NCBI GenBank assembly: GCA_032821775.1
Contig: JAVLRN010000002.1
Span: 620,001-684,000 of the forward strand
Direction of reading: 5' to 3'
From: Sanguinoderma infundibulare
Lineage: Eukaryota; Basidiomycota; Agaricomycetes; Polyporales; Polyporaceae
Length of the DNA stretch: 64,000 nucleotides
Position 1 is the first letter of the stretch. Every line of letters starts with the position of its first letter. Both the position numbers and the translations under genes were made by a program. Below the pieces are notes generated by a model. The model searched no databases and was not told where the DNA came from. It worked only from the letters and a program-made list of their open reading frames with translations. Below are positions 20,505 to 32,319 of this stretch, piece by piece.

Positions 20505-21747
20505 ATGGCTCCCGACAGCAACCCCCTCGTCCTTGTCCTCGGCGGTACAGGTAGAGCTGGCCGCAGCATCGTCCAAGGGCTCGTCGACTCGGGGAACTTC
20601 GTACGTCCGCCTGCCCCAGCATCCGCATCCACATTCTCGTGCTGACCTCGAGTTGTCTCCATAGCGCATCGCCGCACTCGTTCGCCCCTGCTCCCTCAGC
20701 AAGCCCAAGACCGAGGCGCTGCGCGCACTCGGCGTCGAGATCCGCACGGGCGAGCTGACGGACGACGCCGAGACGCTCAAGGCGCACCTCAACGGGGTGC
20801 GCATCCTCGTGAGCGCATTGCACCCGGCGGCGATCCTCGACCAGAAGCACATCTTCCGCGCCGCGAAGGAGGTCGGCGTGGAGCGCATCGTCCCCTCGGA
20901 CTGGGGCACCGCCGGGGCGCGTGGCGTCCGCATGGTCTACGACCTCGTGAGTACTATCTTTCGAGTTGATCCCTCGTCGACGTCGAGTAGGTACTAGGAA
21001 ATAACCAAGCCGGATGCTGACCTGGGTTCTGGCAGAACCTCGACATCCACGACTTCCTCAAGGAGCTCGGCGTCCCGTGGACGATCATCGACGTCGGCTG
21101 GTGGATGCAGATGTTCCTCCCCCTGCCCTCGCGCAGCACCATCCCCGGGCCGGCCTTCCTCAAGCCGTTCAGGTACACGATCGTCGGCGACGGCGGCGCG
21201 AAGAACCTGGTCACCGACTGGAGGCACATGGGGACGTACGCCGCGAGGATCCTCGCCGACCCGCGCACGCTCAACCGACACGTGATCGTCTGGGAGGACG
21301 AGGTGACGCAGAACGAGGGCCACGAGCTGGCGGAGCAGCTGTCCGGCGACGCGGAGTACATCAAGTCGCAGAGGATCTATGTGAGTTCAAGTCGCTTATT
21401 TGAAATCACCATGCGAGGAGCCGACTGACCTTTCGCCCCTGGATCAGGTCCAACCCGATCGGTTCCTCAAAGACGCGACAGCGGCGGCCGCTGAGGTTGC
21501 GCAAGCGGGAGCTCCATCGAACGTCGATGCCTCGAGCATCTTCGCCAACGCCGCGCTCGCAAAGATGGTGGTGAACCAGTACTTCCACAGCATGCTCGCT
21601 CTGGAGGAGAACACGCTCGAGTTCGCTAAGAAGCTCGGATACCTGAGCGTGCAAGAGCTCTACCCCGACCTCCCAAAGCACACGTTGAAGGAGTTTGCAA
21701 AGGAATTCTACAGCATGCCACAGCCGGGAAGCGAGTTCAACGAGTAG
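20505..21747 (+). CDS. NmrA-like / isoflavone-reductase-like NAD(P)-binding protein, copy 2
   Basis: Exons are 20505-20600, 20665-20946, 21036-21380 and 21448-21747, with introns at the same codons as the paralogues at 11584 and 28423. The N-terminus VLVLGGTGRAGRSIVQG is the GxxGxxG cofactor turn. RILVSALHPAAI, RIVPSDWGTAG and WTIIDVGWWMQMFLPLP mark the remaining core. The C-terminus (KMVVNQYFHSML, LEFAKKLGYLSVQELYPD) matches the others but carries an Ala-rich insertion. It is a diverged, intact member of the local family, convergent with the ceramidase gene about 170 bp downstream. The substrate is unknown. Confidence 0.85.
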
Positions 21748-21918
21748 ATATGGGGAGGTGTAGTTGACGCTGATTGGTGCAGTAGGCACGCTCGATGGGC
21801 TCTGATGTCAATGAAATTGCTCCGCTTGAACCTATAAGGTGTTCAAGAGATACACAGATAGTAAAATAAAGCAGGAGAAAACGTCCAAAGCATGCACAGA
21901 GCAATACGGGATCGTAGG

Positions 21919-24900
21919 TCATGCAGAGATCGTGAAGTTCGAGGAGTGACCGACGAACGGCGTGATGCTGCCAATCAGGGGCTTGCTATCGCCGAAGTAC
22001 GTCAAACGGTACGTTCCGGCTGCATCGGGCTTCGATCAGTACAGTGTCCGAAAGGTAGTGAGAAGAATGGGACACACCGGGAGTACCGTCCTCGATTATC
22101 CAAGTGATGTTGACGGTGCTGGTCCCGAGTATCTGTACCATGGCGACGTGAATCTTCAAGTGATGGACTGGACAAGTACGTAACAAAGGAGGAAAATATG
22201 ACGCACAGTACTCGTCCTCGTCCACTGGTAGGTCGTCGAAGGGTGCGAGTCTGAGCGGACGGCCTGCCACTCGTCGCCAACCAGCTGATCGACATAGAGC
22301 AAGGTCTGCTCGAGACGAAGGTTGTTCTGGCAAACGTATCATTAGTCACGGACCTCAACGTCGTCACGCATTCTGCCTTGACTCACTCTTGGGTTAGCAC
22401 TAGAAATGAGCATTAGCTCAGCCGAAACAAGATCACAAACGGCCTGCACTCACCCAACGAAAGTCGCGATGGCAGCTTCGCCAGACGTGTACGGCGACGA
22501 GGTGCGCACGTCCGAGAGGACATCACCGAAGCTATGGCCGATACCAGCAGAGTCAAACACGACCCCCGTCTGCAGCGAGATCGCCTTGCCCGTCTGGTCG
22601 GGGGGCGCAGGGTCCGACGGCGGCTGGCCCGTAGCGTCGTCCGCGAGGTACGACACCAGGCTGCCGTACTTGTCGATGTACGAGTCCAGCGTCCACTGGC
22701 CGAAGATCGTCGACGCGCCCTCGTACCGCTGGACGCCGTACTCCTCCGGGGTCGCCACGTAGTGCGCGTACGTGTTCGCCGGGCCCGCGATCACGACGTA
22801 CGCGTCGTCGCCCAGGACGCCCTCGGAGATGAGCCTCGCGCGGATCGATTCGCGGAGACGGCGCCCGGACATGGTCGTCAGCTCGCCGGGCATGATGAGC
22901 ATGACGAAGTTGCCGACGCGGAGCATCTGGATGTCGACCGTGTTCGGGGACCACTCGTACGGGAAGTGTGCGAAGCCGGTGTTGAGGAGGATCGGCTTCG
23001 GGAACTGGCAGTCGATCTGCTGTTGAGTCGGGTACGGCGTGACGGCGCCCTTGACGAGTTCCCAGAACGGATTTTGCGAGTCCGACGAGTTGTCGCCCTG
23101 GATGAAGTCGAACGCGCCGGGACCGTCGCTGTCACTTTGGTGTTAACATCGCGTGTCCTGACGCAGTGAAGTGGACGACATACGTGGTTCCGCCGGCGAA
23201 CGAGTACCCCATGGCAGGCGGGCATGTCTGGACCGTCGTTCCGTTCGGGAGCTGGAACTCGCGGAAGGACATGTTCATGTACGTGTGCACATACTTGACG
23301 GCACCGGAGACGGCAGGCAGAGACTGAGCCATGAGCGACTTCGCGCCGTCGACCTGGTACTGCGCGATGATCCGGTTCGACTCGAAACACGACGTGCGGA
23401 ATCCGGGGCCGCTTGATCCCAAGAAATCCGTGAGTCGAGCGATTCGGTAGTGGATAGAAAACGAAAGACGTACCGGCCATGGCAGTCCTCAGTCTTGTTG
23501 CCGCAAGTAGAGTGATCGAACTCGCATGGCTGGCCATCCCAGGCCTCACCAGGCGACTCACAGAATGCACCAAGGCTATGCGAAGGTCAGCCGCTTGGTC
23601 AAAGAGAGAATCCGCAAAACCTACGTGTTGGGGCTGGTGTCGCCAACGTTCGCTGCACCACAGAATCAGCCGGTGAGGCGAGTGACATGCTCGAAATCAC
23701 GCACATTGAGTGAAACCGGCAACAAACGTGTTGTTACCGGGCATAGAGTCCGGCTCAACCATATTCTCGTAGAGATAGGCAGCCATTCCCTTGTTATCGC
23801 CGCTGACCAGCGTGTTGTTCTGCGGCGGCGCGATAAGTTCCCGGCATCGGTGCCTCGAACATTTGATCTCACCTCGTAGAGACTCGTCCCATGAACGGCG
23901 AAGAAGCTAAGGAAGCCCCGCGCGTTACCACTTTCGTCGTCGAAACGAAGCAATGTCAGGTCTTTGTCCTGATCGTACTGGTAGCGCGCCCGTTCGTCGG
24001 CCGGATTAGCCAGATACGCGCTCGGGGAGCGATTGATGTTCCCGTCGACAACGGTCGTGTTGCCCAGGCTGAGCTTGCCAGGTGCCAAGTTATTGTGCGC
24101 GCGCTGGACCGCGAGGACTGTGCCGGCGACGATCGCGTCAGCGGTCTGCTTGACGTAGCCGAGCGCGGTGAGTTGGGGGAGCAGGTCCTCAAGGTAGCCG
24201 CCGACACCGCTGTGCTGGTGCGTGGAGACGAGAGCGATGTTGTCGTTGTTGTAGTACTCGGGGTACTGCGTGGAGAGCTCCTCGACGATCGAGCGGCGGA
24301 TTCCCGTGTCACCCATTGCAATGTCTGTGACGAGCGGTGAGTCTCGTGATTCTGTCGGAATGGTAGGGAACTTGCCGGCGTTAATGAACACAATTCGGTT
24401 CGTCACGTTATTCGCGTCCGCGACGATCCATGCGCGGCTCCGTTGGCGCATATGCAGACCAGTGTCCGTCTGCGGGAGGGAGGCATATCCCTGGACTTAA
24501 TGTTAGCCTCGATTCAGGCTGTGTACACAGGGAGCGAAAGATGTCGAGCAAAAACGAAATACTCAATCCAAGACCGTAGAGAAATCCATAAGCCACTTGA
24601 CGTGTCTGTGACACCTCCAGCAAAAAAGACGGCGGGACAGAGATAGGATAGAGCTTTGACGGTATGGGCACAAGTATGACCCAAACGCAACAGGTCTACC
24701 TGCACGCATCCATAGCAGCTCTCGTGCAGCCTCTAACATTGGAAAGCACACGGCAGTCACATAGGGACTTCAATGCATTCGCAATGCCTGTACATTTCAG
24801 CGGCCATAAAAGATCAGAAAACATACAGCAGGCGTAAGCGGCTCGGGGAAACCTTCCTTGGACATCGCCAGCCGGATTGTTATCCCTTCCCGAAAAGCCC

Positions 24901-25233
24901 GACTAACATGTGCCTCCTCCAGACAATGTCAAACGAAAAGCATGTGCTCACCATCATATTTGTCTCCACGACCGGGCTAGTCAGGTAAGCCCTTAAGCGC
25001 ACGACCGAAAGCCTCCGGAGGGGAAAGTAGCTACCCAGTGATGTCACCAATCCCTGTATACCGCTGAGGCTCAGCGCACTGCGTCCGTCTCCACAAGACT
25101 GAACATTGTACTCACCGAGTCCGAGGAGATACTGGCCCGCGACACCCTGCACACCCTGCGCACCATTCGTGAGGACATTCGCCGACGTGAGAAAAGCGGT
25201 CAAGCATAGAAGACCTTGCTGGAGAAGGAGCAT
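21919..25233 (-). CDS. Neutral/alkaline non-lysosomal ceramidase, secreted
   Basis: A gene of about 13 exons. It starts MLLLQQGLLCLTAFLTSANV, a clear signal peptide, and ends at TGA 21921-21919. The protein shows LLGLGIGDITGPVVETNMMG, RQRSRAWIVAD, DIAMGDTGIRRSIVEEL, THQHSGVGGYLEDLLPQ (zinc-site histidines), DGNINRSPSAYLANP, RFDDESGNARGFLSFFAVHG, SNVGDTSPNT and a C-terminal immunoglobulin-like domain. The enzyme hydrolyses ceramide to sphingosine and fatty acid, usually outside the cell or in secretory compartments. Oddities: two consecutive microexons (25053-25035, 19 nt; 24976-24952, 25 nt), one 461-nt intron (24951-24491) among introns of 50-65 nt, and a GC-AG intron (24375-24325, 51 nt) that contains no stop and keeps frame if retained. 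An upstream in-frame ATG at 25293 would spoil the signal peptide. No frame damage was found. Confidence 0.85.
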
Positions 25234-26079
25234 GGTGGACCGTATCAAGCCCCAGAGGTCGGAGGGGAGGCTGGAGGGGTCAACGAGGTACATGGTGGGG
25301 GTGTAGTGGTGGGATATATGCGCGTTGGGTTGACCGTTGTCCTCCGGCGTGATGAAGGGAAGACTGTATCATGCGGTCGGTCTACAACTCCCGACAAGGC
25401 TCAGTGTCACGAGAACCGAATGCGGTGTGCTCGGTGGGCGAAGCAGCGCTGACGACGGAGGAGGCAAGGTCGATCAGCAAGGTCGATCAGCAGTGATCGA
25501 CTAGCGCTACCGGCTTTTTGTAGCCCTCGAGTCCGAGTCCCATGACGACAGCCACATTGCCTCCGTCCATATCCCATCTCACTCCCAGCACTCAAACCCC
25601 TCTCGTTTCTCGCACTCTGTCACCGTCCAAATGTAGTGACGCTGTCCTGGAACATGCCACGTAAGTGGCTCTACGTCCGTATGGCGCATGGCAACAGGCT
25701 TTATGACAGTGTTCAAGTTATCGCTGGGATCTCGACCAGGACTCCCACACGGAAGCTACTAAGAGCACATGCTGAAAGAACGCACCTCAGTTCGCCTACT
25801 GACCTATTCATAGGTCCTCACAGATGTCGTTTACGGAAGTAGTAGCTGGAGGGTTCGGGTTCTCAGCAATCTCGTGGGTGAGTCGTTGATACATTGCCCA
25901 GACACGTGTGTTATTGCAATGGAGCCTTCAAGGCACCCAGACCTCTTGCACTAGCGGACGGCGTGGAGGCATGTAGATTTACGTTAGGTACCGCTTCACA
26001 ATTTCATCTCCACCGGCAACAGACGTCAATTGAAGACATGCATCCCACATAGGGAACTCCCGTCATCCGCTGATCAAGT
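25234..26079. other. Intergenic; nothing recognised
   Basis: No supported gene. A short direct duplication AAGGTCGATCAGC occurs twice near 25467-25492; otherwise no repeat from elsewhere in the window is seen. Confidence 0.35.
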
Positions 26080-26200
26080 TGCCGGGAACTAGTTTGAAAT
26101 TGTAGAGCCCTTCCGCGAGCTGCTCTTGCTTCTGCATATCCGGGATACAACTCCCTTACGCCCAGGTACCCGGCCCCCCACGCATTCTCCAACGTGTTTG
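26080..26200 (-). pseudogene. Relic of a fourth NmrA-like gene (C-terminal piece)
   Basis: The minus strand reads NTLENAWGAGYLGVRELYPG, the counterpart of NTLENAKKLGYLDARELYPD at the C-terminus of the two close NmrA-like genes, with continuing weak similarity for a few residues. No upstream exon was recognised, so this is a short remnant. It lies about 1.1 kb downstream (on its own strand) of the intact copy at 27267-28423, in the same orientation. Confidence 0.6.
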
Positions 26201-27266
26201 CACCTCCGGCCGGTCCGGGATGCTCGTCAAAAAGTGACCGGGCTCAACACTCCGCTCCAGCGTGCGGATCCGCATGTCAGCAACCTGTACCCTTCCGTGA
26301 TCTCGCGCGGATGAAAGCGATCCCTCGGATCGGGAGTTTCTGTGTGACGGTGCGCTCAGCGCAGAGGCCAGTACTCATTCATTTCCGTTTGGCGCGGTGC
26401 GCATTGATCCCGGTGAAGAGGCGGAGCCGCGCTGCGTCGTGGAGTGGAGCGGAACGCGTGGCCCTGGACCACGCAGATGAGGATGTTAATCCCCCCGGGC
26501 GTTTTCTTGTTGGATTCTTGACGTCGCCCGGGGCCCGCGGGAGGCTGCACTTCAAACTGACAATGCGCCTCGGTCAAGGGTTTGGAGACGGGCCGGCGCG
26601 ACGGGCTGTATAACAAAGTGCGAGTCAGGCTGGCCTCACGGCCTAGACAAGACCGACGGACGCAGTAGTCGGAAGACAGCTGTCCGTTTATGGCACTGTC
26701 CTGTCTCTGACCAGGACGAGAGGCTTATCGCCGGTGGCCATGCGCTCCTGCCAGATCTTCCTTGCGCTGTGTTGCGATGATGGATACTCCTATCTATCCT
26801 CGCGAGCCTATCTGCTGCGTCCGCCGGCGAGCCAAACATCCGATACCTCCACAATTGTCTCGATGTTCTGCAGTGCACTCGGACGTCGGTCGAGAGGAGG
26901 GACGGGCCGAGGGTGTCCCTGCATCCACCACATAACGTGGATTAACATGAACAGCGAGCGCATCAAGGGATTCGATTACTCGTGGATCGCGAGTTTGGCA
27001 ATGACAAAGAAGGTGACGGTTTGACGTTGTCCTGAATGGCCTCAAATCGAATGCTGACTATATGCTGCACCTCGCGCACGCCGTTCTCCAGGTCGCACAC
27101 TGGATAATGTTCGACCTTGTCCTTATTTTCGCATCGACGACAAGACGAGTAATCGCGATTTCCCAACAGCACAGTACAAGATGTCGGCATGTGAGGTGGG
27201 AGCGACTCCACTCATATTTGGTGCACTGATCATAATGTACATGACCGACGTGTTACCAGCTCCACA
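26201..27266. other. Intergenic; nothing recognised
   Basis: Several short frames on both strands, none with a recognisable motif. The stretch may hold further decayed remains of the NmrA-like duplication, but no alignment by eye was convincing. Confidence 0.35.
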
Positions 27267-28423
27267 TCACCGTGCTTTTGCCCAAACGGCCCCTGGGTCC
27301 TCCATGCTGTAGAACCGCTTGGCGTACTCCTCAAACGACAGCGGCTCGATGTCGGGGTAGAGTTCTCTAGCATCCAGGTACCCAAGCTTCTTTGCGTTCT
27401 CGAGAGTGTTCTCCCCCAACACGTTCATGCTGAGTTGGTACTCGTTCCAGACAACGGCCATACGCGCCGCGATATCGGTGTGGTCCTTCGCAATGATCTC
27501 CTTTGCGGCAGATACGGTGGCAAGGTAGTCATGCTTCGTCGTCTGTGCATATGTGAGTTCTTCGCCCGTCCATTCTCTAGCGAGAGGCACTTACGACAAT
27601 CCGCTTCGCCTTCAGAGCGTTCCCCTCCCCAGAGAGTCTCTCGCCGAGCGCGTGCGCATCCTCCTGGCTCACATCGTCCTCCCACACGATCACCGCCTGG
27701 TTCAGCGTTCTCGGGTCGACGAGGATCCTTGCAACGAACTGGCCGATGCTCTGGTTGTGCGTGAGGAGGTTGCGAGCCCCGCCGTCTCCGTAGATCTTCC
27801 ACGTCATCTCCTTGATCACCAGCGGCGCCGAGCTGCGGAGGGGAAGGGGCAGGTAGAGTTCCATCCACCAGCCGACGTCGATGAACGTGTGCGGCACGCC
27901 GAGCTCCTTGATGAAATCATGAATGGCTAGTTTCTGTCAGTTCTCATTTAGCATCGATCTAGGAAGTCCGAACGGGTGGAGAGGACTCACTTCGTCATGG
28001 AGCGCGCGGACGCCCTTGTCGCCTGGGGTGGCGAAGTCGCAAGGGACGACGCGCTGGACGCCGACTTCCTTCGCGGCGCGGATGATGTCGCGCTGCTCGT
28101 TGATCAGCCAGCCGACGACGGCGCTGACGAGGATGTCGACGCCCTCGAGGCTCTTCTTGTGGCTCTCGACGCTGTCGGAGACGTCTCCCGAGCGTATCTC
28201 GACGCCCGAAGCGCGGAGCTCAGAAACGGCAGGTTTCGACAGGGAGGAAGGACGAATAAGGGCCGCCACGCGCTGGTTGCATGTGTGGTGTTCAGCGGAG
28301 CACGTCCGCGCAGAATTGGGGAACGCGTACGAAGTCTCCCGACGCGACCAGGGCGTCCGCGATGATCTTGCCTGTGGTGCCGGTCGCTCCGACGACGAGT
28401 ACGAGCGGCTTCTGGCTGGGCAT
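27267..28423 (-). CDS. NmrA-like / isoflavone-reductase-like NAD(P)-binding protein, copy 3
   Basis: Exons are 28423-28331, 28272-27991, 27933-27595 and 27542-27267. Starts MPSQKPLVLVVGATGTTG. The protein is nearly the same as copy 1 (for example VAALIRPSSLSKPAVSELR, VVPCDFATPGDKGVRALHD, WKIYGDGGARNLLTHNQ) and has all introns at identical positions. The two genes are therefore a recent inverted duplication about 15 kb apart, enclosing the dynamin, NmrA copy 2 and ceramidase genes. The end differs (PGAVWAKAR against PGVIWAKIAQ). It is intact. The substrate is unknown. Confidence 0.85.
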
Positions 28424-28483
28424 TGCAGACGGATGTGGGCGAAAGGTGAGTGGTTGCAGGCTCATCCTTGTCGCTGATCCTCT

Positions 28484-28490
28484 CTTATAT
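28484..28490 (-). promoter_or_regulatory. TATA box of NmrA-like gene 3
   Basis: ATATAAG on the minus strand, about 63 nt upstream of the ATG at 28423, conserved with copy 1. Confidence 0.55.
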
Positions 28491-29376
28491 GCCTATTCAG
28501 TCGTCACCCACGGTCGCATTCAAACGCCATAATCGCATCTGCATTGGTCCAGGTAGGTCTAGGACAACCTTCAAAATTGCCCGATGTCGGGGGACTTGCT
28601 GCTTACCAAGCACGTTCCAAGGGCCGTAAAATGGCCATGTCCCGGTACTTCGGCGGCCGAATAGAGTGACCGCGTCGGCCGTGATGATGGTAGACGTAGG
28701 CAGAATACTTTCTGGCTCCCCGCAGTGTCGGGGAAGAGGGTCAACTAGTATCTTACTCAGCAAGGGCGAAGATGTTCACCCAGCTCTCGTCTCATTTGTC
28801 AGATCTTACCCCGATCGCCGGCATACGAGCAGTCGTATTCGGACGATTGCGCTGCAAGTAACATGGGGATCCTTACTCTACTCTGCAAGACACACCAAGG
28901 ATTTATTTGGCCCGACGTCCTGCCGGTAGCGTGTCTTCTCTACTTACATCGTCCTCGAATACCAGTCTCTAATCTAGTCCTCTCCAAGTTCCCCCAACTC
29001 TTCTGCACAGTCTGCGGGGACGGATCCACAGTCCGTGGTGTTGTGTATGTAGATTTCGGCATGTGTTAGTAGCGAATGGTTCTGACACGGTGTGCTCGCA
29101 GGACGAGAAGGCGTAAGTGTGCGTGAGAGAGCCGATGTTACAAGGCATGTTTTCACGACGAATATCGTACACAAACGTCTTGTACTGATACGATGTTCGA
29201 GCAGGAAGAAGTAACAGTCATCGTTGGGAGTGGGTCGTGAGTAATAGTGCGAAAGTAAGGTAGAGTATCTACAGGTTATTACACCAGACAAGCGACAAGC
29301 GCAGTCGACATAAATCCTAGTACAACCACCCATCAGCCCGTTCCGCGACATCGACAACATCCCGCCGACACCATCA
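28491..29376. other. Intergenic; nothing recognised
   Basis: About 0.9 kb between the promoter of NmrA-like gene 3 and the 3' end of the DUF6533-type gene. No supported gene, RNA or repeat. Confidence 0.35.
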
Positions 29377-31099
29377 TTATTCCCCAACTTGACGACCTCC
29401 GACATGCTCCCCACCGTCTCCGTCGCTCCCGATCCCGCTCTTATGGTCATGGTCGTCTTCGTCGCCAAAGTAGTCGATATACGACATGTGGGCACCAAGG
29501 GACTCGAAGGTGTGTTTAAATACGATAGAGGAGCCGTTTTGGAGCGTTTGTGAAGACGCCGTGCCAAGCGCTCTGAGATTCGCTGACTGGAGGCGGAGGA
29601 GGAAACGGGAGATGAGAACCACAGAGACCCTAGATACCGGAATTGTACGCTAGGTTAGCGTGCGAGATCGTCTGGAGACAAGTAGAGATTTCCGTACGGG
29701 GTTGTGAAGCTCGTGATGTAGCTGTTGTTTTCTAGAACGTATATGTCCATCTACTCCCTCTCAGTGTTCCATTTTGGAATGGTCGGATGATGCGCTTACC
29801 GCAAGCACGGTGAACAGAAGGTGGAGGGAGTTGAGAACGGCAAGGACGCTAGATAACCACCCCGTCAGCCACGGCGGGACTACCTTTTCAGTCAAGGATG
29901 CGCAACTCACATAAAGTATATGGTCCCTAAGCATACCCTCGTTAGCATCGGGAGAGGTCTTGTTGTACACGGTGCACAGAGATATGAACATACCATCTAA
30001 TAAGAGCACACGAGATAGCGTGCCCTTCTCTGGACCCCTCAGACGACCGTCGTAGCGTCGCGACAGCGTGATCCATGTGATGCCGACCATCAGACAGTCT
30101 GCTGCGATCAGGCAAGAACGAGATATAATCGTCACTGTTGCGTCGAATCATCAGCTTTTCAGCACCCTTTCGAAGAACTTTCGCAGTGCCCTACGCCTTG
30201 AAACCGACATTCAGCATGACGTTTTGCCACGAGCACAACGGGTAGGAACCGCTTACGTTTTTGTCAGGTCCGCGGGAGAAGAATCGGAAGCTACACATCC
30301 CCATGGAGGTATAATGGCGCCGGTCAGTTGAAACGCAAAGCGACTCTGTGACCTGTGTGAGCATTTATGGGAGGCGGGTCTGTAAGAGCTTACAAAATTG
30401 ACACCCGTAGGCACGGCAGACAGAAGGAAGACAGTCAGACACAGGAGCCAGTTCCTGACGAATGCGTATGCACGCATCGCGGCGAATGCTGCAAAACGCT
30501 GTATCAGATTCAGTAGTGGACATGAGCGAAGTGAAACTAACCTCCCCAGACCAAGTACAGTAATAGCTCGATGGCAGAGGATGCTTGAATGCTGATCACA
30601 CAGCTGTCCATATACGTTCAGCGGCAAGGAACCCGGTAAGATGCGATTTGGCAGAGCATACCTCTAGGAAAGTAGGAACATTAGCTGGTGTCTCGGAATT
30701 TGGTTAAAGTTGTTGATACGGCTGAGCACGCACCTCCGCCGGCATCGAGAAGTATGTTACAAACGTCCAAACGAAGTAGAGCGTGGCGATGTACTTGTTC
30801 AGCCAGAACAGCACCGCCGCGCCTGTGATTCTCCGGCTCCAAAACAGCCGCACCTCATCCCCGGTGGTGAGGAGCGAGTCATAGAGGCAAAACACTAGAA
30901 ATCGCAGTAGCACGCGTCAATCCCGAGCAAAAAGAGTCTAGCTAACTGGGGTCGGACATACCGGCAGCAGCGTTGAAACAATGATTGCTGGTGATGCTGC
31001 GTGGTACGAACTACAATTTGAGTATGCCGGCGTGTCAAGAGCTGAAAGACTCACATGCTTGCGTATTCTGTAATGGTTGCGGCGGCTTGAGAGGAGGAC
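29377..31099 (-). CDS. DUF6533-type seven-helix membrane protein
   Basis: Multi-exon minus-strand gene. Key stretches in order are TSNHCFNAAA joined to VFCLYDSLLTTGDEVRLFW (the DUF6533 signature), LNKYIATLYFVWTFVTYF, SCVISIQASSAIELLLYLVWG, AFVRNWLLCLTVFLLSAV, IISRSCLIAADCLMVGITW, SVLAVLNSLHLLFTVLA, YITSFTTPYGNLYLSP and SVVLISRFLLRLQSAN. A long acidic C-terminal tail ends at 29377. These are about seven membrane helices in the family's usual order. The likely start is ATG 31099 (MSSSQAAATITEYA), but joining exon 1 to the next exon with the visible GTGAGT donor shifts the frame. Either the start is elsewhere, a splice site was misread, or the gene is damaged there. Function is unknown for the family. 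Confidence 0.65.
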
Positions 31100-31399
31100 A
31101 TCTCAACGTAGCGGCACCGGTGGTCGCTCACAAGGATCGTAAGGAGATAGCGGCAGTCCGGGAAGAGCACTTATATCCGTTTCCGTAGAGTTCATTTACA
31201 CAAAGACACTGACCGCAGGCAGAAGCGTTGGGGCTGTGTGATTGCGTTTGAGCTCCGCATGAGCATGCAGCCTACATATCTAACACACGTGTAAGAATCA
31301 CCCAACCCATGACCAGTCGGAGTACTAGTTACGGTTGAAAGCTTAAGATTGAACTCACCGTAAATAATACAGTACATAGGCTTGCGGGGCTTAATGTGG

Positions 31400-31990
31400 C
31401 TTCAGTCATAGAGATTCCGTGCCGCGATGACAACGCTGTACCCTGGTCTGGCAATACGTACACGTCGGGTACTACATCCGCACCCCACCGCCCCGTTACC
31501 TCGCGGTGATTGCGTGCGGATGTAGTACCTTACGCCCGGCCACGAGTCAGAAGTTGCATCAGCGGAAGATTGCGCACGGAAGGGCAGATGCCAGCGCAAG
31601 CGCATTTTTCCCTTGAGAAGAATCAGATACAGTCCGAGCCCCACCAGACGAAGCGCGCACAGTGCCACCATTCCAAAACCGGTCATGAGAATGCTTGGAT
31701 AGATGATCTCCGTCTCGGTAGGGCGCTGAGTCCTGAGGGTACTCGTCGTCATGAACTTGGTCGGGATCTGGACCGCGGACGCAGTTGGACTGGCGCCGTA
31801 CGTACTCGAGTACTTGCAGTCCTGCCTCTGTATGTCTGGAATCTGCTCCCTTCGATGGGCGCAAAGGCTAGGCCAACCTGCCAGGATGTCAGCAACGCCA
31901 AGGACGCTGACATTGGCATAGAATTCGCCAAGGCCATCACGAACAGCGTCATTTGTACGGTCATAAACAAAGGCGCAAAGCCGTCATCCT
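31400..31990 (-). CDS. Unidentified membrane-protein-like exons (uncertain)
   Basis: Two exons join well. MTVQMTLFVMALANSMPMSA ends at a CAG followed by a GTTGGC intron, and resumes after a CAG with IPDIQRQDCKYSSTYG. A hydrophobic stretch GMVALCALRLVGLGLYLIL and a GTAAGG donor after WPG (about 31530) follow. Upstream and downstream exons were not identified. It could be part of another helix-rich protein or a decayed gene. No family is recognised. Confidence 0.3.
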
Positions 31991-32319
31991 GAGGCCTGTG
32001 CGGCGAAATTACACTGTTTGGAGTGGGGCGCGATCCGGACCTAACTGAGTGAGCACTTCGAACGGGGGAGTCGGTGTCCCTATTTGAAAGACGTCAGTAT
32101 GCATACTGATCTCTTAGTATAAATGCCACACACTGCCGGTGTCATGGTATGGGCTGTGCGGGATTGCAGCAGCCAGTCTAGCGCGAGAGGCTCTCTCCAA
32201 TTCAGCTAACTGTCGACGCCTAGCGCACAAAATCCGACGATACATAAACTCCGGAGTCCAACGGCGTCCGGTGCGCCTAGGAGAAGCCATACAGCCCGCG
32301 CATAATCGGAGTCAGCTCT

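Noticed and set aside
22534..23169. Plus-strand frame of 211 codons
   Set aside because: It is Arg/Val/Asp-rich antisense of the ceramidase coding exon.
24408..24671. Open frame inside the long ceramidase intron
   Set aside because: It has no recognised motif and overlaps a real exon end; the intron is defined by clean GT and AG with protein continuity on both sides.
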